Positions 1 through 5,851 of a stretch of 13,434 bases of DNA are shown one piece after another. Under the pieces are notes generated by a model, which had not been told where the DNA came from, ran no database searches, and was given only the letters and a program-made list of their open reading frames with translations. A program made the position numbers and the translations under genes. The DNA is from JBEKZQ01 sp049509675 (GTDB lineage Bacteria > Planctomycetota > Planctomycetia > Pirellulales > Thermoguttaceae): the NCBI GenBank assembly GCA_049509675.1, contig JBEKZQ010000142.1:1-13434 (forward strand). The letters are read 5' to 3'. The number at the start of each line of letters is the position of its first letter. Position 1 is the stretch's first letter.

Positions 1-1132
1 TGTCGAAGATGTTGTAGATCCGTTCGTCCTGCCGCAGGCCGCCGGCATGGATGCCGGCGCTGGTGGTGTTGAACGAGCGGCCCACCAGGGGATAGTGGTC
101 CGGAATCGGCAGCCCGATGGAACGCATGTAGTCGGCCAGTTCGGTGATCACGCGCGGGTGAACGCCGCCCAGGCCGCCCTTGAGCGAGATGTACTCGATG
201 ATCGCGCCTTCCAGGGGCGGATTGCCGGTGCGCTCGCCGAAACCGAACAGCGTGGCATTCACCGCATTGCAGCCGTAGAGCCAGGCCGCCGCGGCGTTGG
301 CGTGGACCTTGTGAAAATCGTTGTGCCCGTGCCATTCCAGCCGCTCGCTGGGCACGCCCACTTCCCGATTCAGCTTGTAGATCAACTTGGGAATGCTGCG
401 GGGGAGCTTGGCGCCGGGAAAGGTCACGCCGAAGCCCATCGTGTCGCAGAGGCGGATCTTCACCGAGAGATTCTCGGGCACCTGCTCGCTCAGGCGCATC
501 AGGCGCTCGCAGAAGGGGAGCACGAAGCCTTCGATGTCGGCGCGGGTCACGTCCTCCAGGTGGCAACGGGGCCGCACGCCGGCGGCGAAGGCCTCTTCGA
601 CCACGTGGCAGTAGGCCTCCATGCACTCCTTGCGGCTCTTGAACTTGAGCTTCTGGAAGATGTGGTAATCGGAGCAACTGGTGAGCATGCCGGTTTCCTT
701 CAACCCGGCCTCGCGCACCAGGCGGAAGTCGCCCGTGTTGGCGCGGATCCAGCCCGTACACTCGGGATAGTGATGCCCCAGTTCCTGGCAGCCTTCCAAG
801 GTGCGGCGGTCGTTGGCCGTGTAGAGGAAGAACTCGGTCTGGCGAATCACGCCGTGCGACCCGCCCAGCTTGGCCAGCAGGTCGTAGATGTGTACCATCT
901 GGTCGACCGTGTAGGGCGGACGCGATTGCTGGCCGTCGCGGAAGGTCGTGTCGGTGACCACGATGTCCCGCTCTTTCAAGCCGGCCGTGTCGAACTCGAC
1001 CGCCTTGCCGTCGATATACTCGACCATTGGCCCCTCGAACTGGATCAAGGGCGGGAGGCTGTAATGGAAGGTCTCTTCCAGGAGATTCGGCTCGGTCCGA
1101 TCGACCAGGGGAAACGATTTGTGCTTGGCCAT
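1..1132 (-). CDS. HMGL-like synthase (isopropylmalate/homocitrate/citramalate synthase family), 3' end outside window
   Basis: Partial gene; 377 codons are visible and the frame runs off the left edge. Family members condense acetyl-CoA (or another acyl-CoA) with a 2-oxo acid in a metal-dependent TIM barrel, as in leucine, lysine or citramalate synthesis; some relatives are Re-citrate synthases. The family signature DTTFRDGQQS lies at residues 61-70 and the metal-binding HGHND at 268-272. These are followed by GFGERTGNPPLEG (297-309) and SAGIHAGG (358-365), all expected for this family. The substrate cannot be told from this fragment. The ATG at 1132 is chosen because family similarity begins soon after it; no Shine-Dalgarno is visible upstream. 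An acyl carrier protein gene lies upstream in the same orientation, 149 bp away across a palindrome. Family assignment is secure; calling it LeuA would be a guess. Confidence 0.85.
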   Translation of the reverse strand, partial: MAKHKSFPLVDRTEPNLLEETFHYSLPPLIQFEGPMVEYIDGKAVEFDTAGLKERDIVVTDTTFRDGQQSRPPYTVDQMVHIYDLLAKLGGSHGVIRQTEFFLYTANDRRTLEGCQELGHHYPECTGWIRANTGDFRLVREAGLKETGMLTSCSDYHIFQKLKFKSRKECMEAYCHVVEEAFAAGVRPRCHLEDVTRADIEGFVLPFCERLMRLSEQVPENLSVKIRLCDTMGFGVTFPGAKLPRSIPKLIYKLNREVGVPSERLEWHGHNDFHKVHANAAAAWLYGCNAVNATLFGFGERTGNPPLEGAIIEYISLKGGLGGVHPRVITELADYMRSIGLPIPDHYPLVGRSFNTTSAGIHAGGLRQDERIYNIFD

Positions 1133-1197
1133 GGCGGATGAAGGGTGGGAGGGATTGAGAATTTGGTGGTTGGCGGGAGTATTGACCGCACTAAGAA

Positions 1198-1250
1198 GTA
1201 CTCATCTCGCTCCGCGAGATGGAATGCATCTCGCGGAGCGAGATGAGTAC
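1198..1250. repeat. Perfect 24-bp inverted repeat with nested hairpins (REP-like)
   Basis: Arms 1198-1221 and 1227-1250 are perfect reverse complements separated by 5 nt. Each arm is itself a small hairpin, CATCTCG-N5-CGAGATG, so the heptamer CATCTCG/CGAGATG occurs four times. The element lies between the acyl carrier protein stop and the start of the HMGL-like synthase. It has no T-tract, so it is not a classical intrinsic terminator. It resembles a REP/BIME-type dispersed palindrome, but dispersal cannot be shown from one copy. Confidence 0.85.
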
Positions 1251-1281
1251 GATTGTTGGGACAGTCGTTGATTCGCCGATT

Positions 1282-1536
1282 CTAAAGCACTACGCCCTGT
1301 TGTTGGCAGGTCTTGGTGATGAACTCGGCGGCTCCGCTGACGGTGGCGACCGACAGCGCGGCGTCTTCGTCCATCTCGATTCCGAACTCCTCTTCAAACA
1401 TGGCGACCAGTTCGATCGACTGGACGCTTTCCGCGCCCAGGTCGGTCGTGAAGGCCTGCTCCGGGCGGATTTCGGCCGGGTCCAGTCGCAAGACCCGGGC
1501 GGTGACGGCAATAACGCGATCCTGGACAGTTGCCAT
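1282..1536 (-). CDS. Acyl carrier protein, divergent
   Basis: This 84-aa acidic helical protein has the normal length of a free-standing acyl carrier protein. The 4'-phosphopantetheine attachment serine is Ser37 in DLGAESVQSIELV (residues 32-44), matching the usual DSL motif region, though with ES-V instead of DSL and Gln-Ser instead of the usual Asp-Thr after it. FEEEFGIEMDED (47-58) is the conserved acidic helix that contacts partner enzymes. The divergence from the housekeeping consensus suggests a secondary ACP for a dedicated pathway rather than the main fatty-acid ACP (inference). The start at 1536 is supported by an AAGGAG Shine-Dalgarno, with 9 nt between GGAG and the ATG. Neighbours are a GlmU-like gene upstream and the HMGL-like synthase downstream, all leftward but separated by repeat-filled gaps of about 145-150 bp, so co-transcription is uncertain. 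Confidence 0.92.
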   Translation of the reverse strand: MATVQDRVIAVTARVLRLDPAEIRPEQAFTTDLGAESVQSIELVAMFEEEFGIEMDEDAALSVATVSGAAEFITKTCQQQGVVL

Positions 1537-1551
1537 AAGACTGGTCTCCTT

Positions 1552-1593
1552 CAGTTTTCAGTGTTCAGTTTTCAGTTTTCAGTGTTGAGTTCT
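1552..1593. repeat. Heptamer tandem repeat (CAGTTTT/CAGTGTT)
   Basis: There are six consecutive 7-bp units: CAGTTTT, CAGTGTT, CAGTTTT, CAGTTTT, CAGTGTT and a decayed GAGTTCT. The array starts about 15 bp upstream of the acyl carrier protein start codon, immediately beside its Shine-Dalgarno. Short heptamer arrays of this kind are common between genes in planctomycetes and some cyanobacteria (from general knowledge). No function is evident. Confidence 0.85.
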
Positions 1594-1639
1594 TAGGGCA
1601 ATACCTTTGGACTGAGAACCTCAAGCTGAAGTGTCTCTT

Positions 1640-1672
1640 TCCGTGTTCAATCCGTGTTTCATCCGTGGCTGG
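1640..1672. repeat. 11-bp tandem repeat (TCCGTGTTCAA type)
   Basis: Three units with an 11-bp period each start TCCGTG, at 1640, 1651 and 1662, and diverge slightly in the second half. The array sits just downstream of the GlmU-like stop codon at 1681. Similar ACACGGAT-type tandem repeats are scattered through many bacterial genomes (general knowledge). It may act as a spacer or be a remnant of slippage. Confidence 0.7.
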
Positions 1673-1680
1673 ATTACATC

Positions 1681-2964
1681 CTACGCTGCGGCCAAAGCGC
1701 GGCGGCCCTTCTTCACGGCCTGGTCGCGGGCCGGGGCCGTGAGCTTGTAAATCTCGTCCCACATCGCCTCTTCCACGGCGGTCCACTGGCAACCGCGGCG
1801 GCCCATGGCCGTGGCGGCCGTCTCGTAAAGCTTCTTCTTCCCGAAGCCCTTGGTCACCACCCCTTCCAGGAACCAGGCGAAGGAGGGAATGAACTTGGGC
1901 AACGGCTTGCCGGTGGCCGCGATCAGGGCCATGGCCCCCACGTTGGCGCCGGTGTTCAACAAAGTGCCGATCGACGTCTTCGTGTGGTCGCCGATGAGGG
2001 CCCCCACCTTGGTCGACCCGGTATCGACCGAGAGCCGATCGTCGAGCATCACCGAGACGTTGGTATAATCGTTCTTCAAGTCGCTATTGGTGGTCATCGC
2101 GCCGAGATTCACCCACTGGCCGACGTAGGCGTGGCCGAGGAACCCGTCGTGGTACTTGTTCGAGTAGCCGTGGAGAATCGACTCTTCGACCTCGCCGCCG
2201 ATGCGGCACATGGGCCCGATCGAGTTCCCTTCCCGGCACTTGGCCCCCAGCAGGACCGACTTCTTGCCGATGTAGCAGGGGCCTTCGATGCGCGTGAAGG
2301 AATGGATCTGGGCGCCTTCGTCAATATACACGGGCCCATGCTCGGCGTCTATCACTACCATGGGATGCACCACGGCGCCGGGGGCGACGTAGACGTCGCG
2401 GCCGGAACCGCGCACGGCATGGGGCTGCTCGACCTTGCCCTCAATCCCCTGACGGCCGGCCGCCGCAAAGTCGTCGACCAACTGTTGCGGATTGGCAAGC
2501 ACCAGGTCCCAGGTATAGTTCCAAACGGGCAGATTCTCTTGCGCCGCCGGCAGCGTGCGACTGGCCGAGGCCAACAGGGCCTCGATCGACCCGCCCTCCA
2601 GCCGCGGCAGGTCTGTCCGCTCGATCCAGGCCAGCAGGACGTTGCCGTCGGCATCGAGCACCAGGCGGCTGGGGCCTGCGGGCCGGGGGTCGATACCGTC
2701 GGCCTTGAGCCGGCCGTCCAGCAGGAGCAGGTCGTCGCCGGCCAGCGAGGCGGGATCGTTCACCGGCCAGGAGGTCTGGGCCCGATAGGCCTCGGCCATG
2801 TACGGCGGCACAAAACAGGCCACGTCCGCGGCACGCAGCCGGGCCACCAGCCTGGCCGCCAGCGACGTCATGCCGTGGCGAAGCTCCCAAATGGGACGGC
2901 ATATAGCCAAAGGATAGAAATTGATTCGTTGCCTGCCCGGCCGGTCTACAAGGATCAGTCGCAT
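1681..2964 (-). CDS. GlmU-like sugar nucleotidyltransferase / acetyltransferase (left-handed beta-helix)
   Basis: This 427-aa cytoplasmic protein fits the alternative GlmU family (TIGR03991 type), expected to act on hexosamine-1-phosphates in UDP-GlcNAc or related nucleotide-sugar synthesis. The N-terminal half is a degenerate nucleotidyltransferase fold, opening with ILVDRPGRQRINFYPLAICR (residues 4-23), the analogue of the RNFLPLTYTRP region. The C-terminal half (about 190-350) is a left-handed beta-helix of hexapeptide turns. It includes the family hallmark HGYSNKYHDGFLGHAYVG (265-282) and LGAMTTNSDLKNDYTNVSV (287-305). A basic, alanine-rich tail follows. Whether it retains both transferase activities is unknown. 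The ATG at 2964 fits the conserved start; the Shine-Dalgarno is weak. It is divergent from the J-like gene across an 83-bp shared region. Confidence 0.85.
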   Translation of the reverse strand: MRLILVDRPGRQRINFYPLAICRPIWELRHGMTSLAARLVARLRAADVACFVPPYMAEAYRAQTSWPVNDPASLAGDDLLLLDGRLKADGIDPRPAGPSRLVLDADGNVLLAWIERTDLPRLEGGSIEALLASASRTLPAAQENLPVWNYTWDLVLANPQQLVDDFAAAGRQGIEGKVEQPHAVRGSGRDVYVAPGAVVHPMVVIDAEHGPVYIDEGAQIHSFTRIEGPCYIGKKSVLLGAKCREGNSIGPMCRIGGEVEESILHGYSNKYHDGFLGHAYVGQWVNLGAMTTNSDLKNDYTNVSVMLDDRLSVDTGSTKVGALIGDHTKTSIGTLLNTGANVGAMALIAATGKPLPKFIPSFAWFLEGVVTKGFGKKKLYETAATAMGRRGCQWTAVEEAMWDEIYKLTAPARDQAVKKGRRALAAA

Positions 2965-2987
2965 CGTGATTTTCCGTTGGAGGTTAG

Positions 2988-3025
2988 TTGCTACTGTTCG
3001 GTCGCCAAGATACCATATAAGTATC
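2988..3025 (+). promoter_or_regulatory. Candidate promoter and palindrome for the J-like gene
   Basis: The 83-bp divergent intergenic region holds TTGCTA (2988-2993), a 17-bp spacer and TACCAT (3011-3016). Each box matches the sigma-70 consensus at four of six positions. A 5-bp inverted repeat, GATAC-N7-GTATC (3009-3025), overlaps the proposed -10 and could be an operator shared with the leftward gene. The predicted start near 3023 leaves a short leader containing AAGG before the ATG at 3048. This is a weak prediction from consensus matching only. Confidence 0.3.
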
Positions 3026-3047
3026 GCAATATGTAGAAGGCTCTCCC

Positions 3048-4034
3048 ATGGAGCAATTCGATCCTTATTTCATGTGGCTGGGGATTCCTCCGGCAGAGCA
3101 ACCCGCCAACCATTACCGGCTGCTGGGGCTCGCCTTGTTCGAGTCGAACCCGGAGATGATCGTGTATGCCGCCGATCGGCAGATGTATCAAGTACACTCC
3201 TTCCTCGGAGGGGCCTACGGCGCTATTGCGCAGCAGATCTTGAATCACTTGGTGACGGCGCGCGAGTGCTTGTTGGATCCCTATCGTAAGACCGAGTACG
3301 ACGAGCAGTTGCGGCGGTTGCTCGGATGGCAGCCGGAGCGGCCCATGTATGGGGCGCCGCCGGCGCCGACACTGACGGGGCAGATGCCGATGCCGTCGGC
3401 GGGCATGAACCCCTACATGCCGAGCCCCGCACCGATGGCGACGGCACCCGCGCCGGCCGCTGCGCCCCCGCCCACTCAGGCCCCGCCCGTGGTAGCGCCC
3501 CTGCCTCCCCTGGCGCAGATTCCCATCTACCCCGCCGCGGCCCGCCGGCCCGGTCGCAAGGCCCTCATGCAGCAGAAGAAGGCCTCGCGTGAGACCATCA
3601 TCATTGCCAGCGTCTCGGCGGCTGCCATTGCCCTGCTCGGTTTGTGGTTCTTGGTCGCGAACCTGATCGATAGGGACCCGGTCGGCTGGTCCGGAGTGAC
3701 GGCCCCCAGGGAAGCACCGGCCCCGTCACGTCGAGCCGTCACCGCCGACCATGCCGCCATAGATGCCCGCAAAGCTGCCGCCGCCAGGAAAGCGGCCGAA
3801 GACAGGAAGAAGGCCGAGGCCCAAAGGGCGGCCGAAGAGCGGGCCAGGAACTCGCAGCGCGCACTCCACCGCTTGCCAGCCCCTCCGCCCGTCATCGAGG
3901 ATCTGCCCGTGCCCAAATTCGATTCGCCGCAACCCCAGCCGGACTCCAACCCTCCGCCCGTTAAGTCCGAAGGACCCAAAGACGAAGTGGACAACGCGAT
4001 TGGGCCTCCGCCGAAAGAGCCCCCGCCGAAATGA
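3048..4034 (+). CDS. Planctomycete J-like domain protein with one transmembrane helix
   Basis: This 328-aa protein has a DnaJ-like N-terminal domain often seen in planctomycete proteins. FDPYFMWLGIPP and NHYRLLGL fall at residues 4-28, and the closing helix ARECLLDPYRKTEYDEQLRR at 71-90. No HPD tripeptide is visible, so Hsp70 stimulation is doubtful. Residues 100-165 are a Pro/Ala-rich linker. A transmembrane helix spans about 183-206. A charged Ala/Lys/Glu/Arg segment (about 235-272) looks like a coiled coil, followed by a second Pro-rich tail. The J-like domain is probably cytoplasmic and the coiled coil and tail lie across the membrane. The ATG at 3048 has AAGG 7 nt upstream. It precedes the kinase gene by 101 bp in the same direction, which suggests a functional pair, perhaps scaffold and kinase (inference). 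No biochemical function is known to me. Confidence 0.8.
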   Translation: MEQFDPYFMWLGIPPAEQPANHYRLLGLALFESNPEMIVYAADRQMYQVHSFLGGAYGAIAQQILNHLVTARECLLDPYRKTEYDEQLRRLLGWQPERPMYGAPPAPTLTGQMPMPSAGMNPYMPSPAPMATAPAPAAAPPPTQAPPVVAPLPPLAQIPIYPAAARRPGRKALMQQKKASRETIIIASVSAAAIALLGLWFLVANLIDRDPVGWSGVTAPREAPAPSRRAVTADHAAIDARKAAAARKAAEDRKKAEAQRAAEERARNSQRALHRLPAPPPVIEDLPVPKFDSPQPQPDSNPPPVKSEGPKDEVDNAIGPPPKEPPPK

Positions 4035-4048
4035 CAACTCGGACACGT

Positions 4049-4143
4049 CCCCAGCCGCGCACACCACCTCCATGAGCGACTCCGGACTCTGGACCCTGGA
4101 CGCTGACGACGCCCCCAGCCGCACACACGACTTCCATGAGCGA
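4049..4143. repeat. 31-bp imperfect direct repeat flanking a GGACNCT heptamer array
   Basis: Copies at 4049-4079 and 4113-4143 match at 28 of 31 positions with a 64-bp period. Each ends in CCATGAGCGA. The second copy contains the kinase start codon (4136) and the first carries a decoy ATG (4072) in another frame. Between them lie three 7-bp units, GGACTCT, GGACCCT and GGACGCT (4084-4104). The arrangement looks like a local duplication of the gene start around a heptamer repeat. Confidence 0.85.
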
Positions 4144-5707
4144 GCCCGCCTCGAAATCCTCGGAATCGGCGGTCCCGGCCGACCTCTCCGGTCAGCAACT
4201 GGGCGATTTCCAACTTCTGCGGCGGTTGGGCCGGGGGGCGATGGCCGAGGTCTATCTGGCCGAACAGCAGCAGTTGAAGCGGCGGGTGGCGGTCAAGATC
4301 CTCAATCGGGAATTGGCCAAGGACACCACCTATTTGAGGCGATTCGAGCGCGAGGCCCAGGCGGCCGCTTCGCTGGTCCATGCCAATATCGTACAGATCC
4401 ACGAAGTCGGCCACGCCAACGGACTCCACTATATCGCCCAGGAATACGTACAGGGCCAAAACCTCCGCGACTGGATCGCCCGCAACGGACCGGCCGATCT
4501 GCCGCACGCACTGTCGATCATGCGGCAGGTAGCGGCGGCCCTGGCCAAGGCCGCCGAACAGGGGGTCGTCCATCGCGATATCAAGCCTGAGAACATCATG
4601 CTTACCACCTCCGGCGAGGTGAAGGTGGCCGACTTCGGCCTGGCACACCTCTCACGCGAGGACGATGCCCAACTGACCCAGGTCGGCGTCACCGTGGGCA
4701 CCCCCTTGTACATGAGCCCCGAGCAGGTCGAGGGAAAGTCGCTGGACCCCCGCAGCGACATTTATTCGCTGGGCGTAACCTGTTATCACATGCTCACGGG
4801 AAGTCCGCCCTTTGAAGGCGATACGGCCTTGGCTGTGGCCGTGCAGCATCTGAAAAAGGAGCCGCGACCCTTGCAGTTGGCCCGATCCGACCTGCCGTTG
4901 GCCCTGTGCCGTGCGGTCCAGCGGATGTTGGCCAAAGAGCCCTCCGCCCGCTGGCAATCGGCCGGCGAGCTACTGCGCGAATTATGTCGCATTCGCTTCA
5001 CGTACTGTACGGCAATCTCACCGGAGGAGTTGGGCCAGTGGGAATCGGCGGGCGTGGATCCACCGGCTGCGGCCGATTTGCAGGCGCTGGAGCGGCTCAG
5101 CAGTTTGATGCAGGGCGGTGCCCGGCGCGGCGGCCGCTGGCACGCCTTCCGGCCCCTTGTCGCAGGGCTGCTTTTCTTTGCGATCGGCGCCGCAGCGGCC
5201 TGGTTCACCATGCGCGATGCGCCGCTGCTGGCTCACCCCCCTTGGGGAAAGAGCCGCGTGCCGCGGCAGTCGACGGTACTGCGGCAGTGGCTCTATGCCA
5301 GTCAGATCGGCACGCAACAGGCGTGGCAGAGCGTGATCGACTATTTTCCCGAAAAAACCTATGTGGTCTTGCGCGCCAAGCAGCAACTGGCGAGGATCTA
5401 TCTCCGCGAGCGCGATTATGTTCGGGCGATGGCCGTCTTTGACGAACTAGCCCAGGCCGACGACCTGAACAAAGAATTTCAGGCGTTCGGGCTGGCCGGA
5501 AAGTGCGGCGTCTTGACACTCCAGGAGAAATACCAGGAATCGGCGGACGTACTGGACCAACTGTGGCCGATCCACCAGGAACTGCGCGACGTGCAAATGC
5601 GAAAAATGCTGGATTACGTGATGCGGGAGAACCGTTCCAAGCTTGGTTCGCAGACAGCCCGGCAATGGAACGAGTGGCTGAGCGAGCAATTTCATTCCGA
5701 GGGTTGA
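4136..5707 (+). CDS. Membrane-anchored Ser/Thr protein kinase (PknB/Hanks type)
   Basis: This 523-aa protein phosphorylates Ser/Thr residues on unknown targets. The kinase domain (about 25-288) has all key motifs: glycine loop LGRGAMAEVYLA (31-42), ATP lysine K54, helix-C glutamate E73, catalytic loop HRDIKPEN (146-153, base D148), DFG (167-169) and activation-segment GTPLYMSPEQ (188-197). It should therefore be active. After a linker comes one transmembrane helix (about 339-358). A roughly 160-residue helical domain follows outside the cytoplasm, with AQQ/LARIYLRERDY-type helices resembling tetratricopeptide repeats (about 395-480), possibly a sensor or protein-binding part. No Shine-Dalgarno precedes the ATG. 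The start is chosen because it fits the short N-terminal tail typical of these kinases, but the duplicated start region leaves some doubt. The upstream J-like membrane protein is a likely partner. Confidence 0.93.
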   Translation: MSEPASKSSESAVPADLSGQQLGDFQLLRRLGRGAMAEVYLAEQQQLKRRVAVKILNRELAKDTTYLRRFEREAQAAASLVHANIVQIHEVGHANGLHYIAQEYVQGQNLRDWIARNGPADLPHALSIMRQVAAALAKAAEQGVVHRDIKPENIMLTTSGEVKVADFGLAHLSREDDAQLTQVGVTVGTPLYMSPEQVEGKSLDPRSDIYSLGVTCYHMLTGSPPFEGDTALAVAVQHLKKEPRPLQLARSDLPLALCRAVQRMLAKEPSARWQSAGELLRELCRIRFTYCTAISPEELGQWESAGVDPPAAADLQALERLSSLMQGGARRGGRWHAFRPLVAGLLFFAIGAAAAWFTMRDAPLLAHPPWGKSRVPRQSTVLRQWLYASQIGTQQAWQSVIDYFPEKTYVVLRAKQQLARIYLRERDYVRAMAVFDELAQADDLNKEFQAFGLAGKCGVLTLQEKYQESADVLDQLWPIHQELRDVQMRKMLDYVMRENRSKLGSQTARQWNEWLSEQFHSEG

Positions 5708-5778
5708 CGTGAGGCCGGCTGCGCGATAGAAAGTAAGGTTTCCACTGCCGGTGAGCCGATACGGGCGGTGGTTCATGG

Positions 5779-5851
5779 GCCCCCTTCGTCTAGTGGCCCA
5801 GGACATCGGATTCTCAGTCCGACGACAGGGGTTCGACTCCCCTAGGGGGTA
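5779..5851 (+). tRNA. tRNA-Glu (anticodon CTC)
   Basis: The 73-nt gene folds into a full cloverleaf. The acceptor is GCCCCCT / AGGGGGT with a terminal G-T wobble, the D stem is GTCT/GGAC, and the anticodon stem is TCGGA/TCCGA around loop TTCTCAG with CTC at 5813-5815. The T arm is AGGGG-TTCGACT-CCCCT and the discriminator is A5851. CCA is not encoded. The sequence strongly resembles E. coli tRNA-Glu. Its 3' part, from the anticodon onward, overlaps the antisense integrase gene and is the likely attachment site of the element to the right. Confidence 0.95.
5814..5851. other. Putative attachment site (attL) in the tRNA-Glu 3' end
   Basis: The integrase frame runs antisense through the tRNA 3' half and stops on a TGA (5816-5814) in the anticodon loop. 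Its last 12 residues, IPPRGVEPLSSD, are thus largely tRNA-encoded. Tyrosine recombinases commonly use tRNA 3' ends as attB and rebuild the tRNA with a copy carried by the element. The core is inferred to lie within these 38 bp. The matching second copy was not found in the window. Confidence 0.65.

Noticed and set aside
47..1141. Long plus-strand reading frame of 364 codons
   Set aside because: It is antisense to the HMGL-like synthase, whose motifs are unmistakable, and its own translation has no recognisable domain; such frames are common in high-GC DNA.
1552..1672. CRISPR array
   Set aside because: Units are only 7 and 11 bp with no spacers, and no cas genes are present.
1654..3036. Plus-strand frame of 460 codons
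   Set aside because: Antisense shadow of the GlmU-like gene; the minus frame shows clear beta-helix hexapeptides.
3527..4648. Minus-strand frame across the J-like and kinase genes
   Set aside because: It crosses two well-supported opposite genes and shows only low-complexity Gly/Ser/Arg stretches.
5742..5771. Terminator after the kinase gene (CCACTGCC / GGCGGTGG stem)
   Set aside because: The loop is 14 nt, one pair is a wobble and no T-tract follows, so it is too weak to call.
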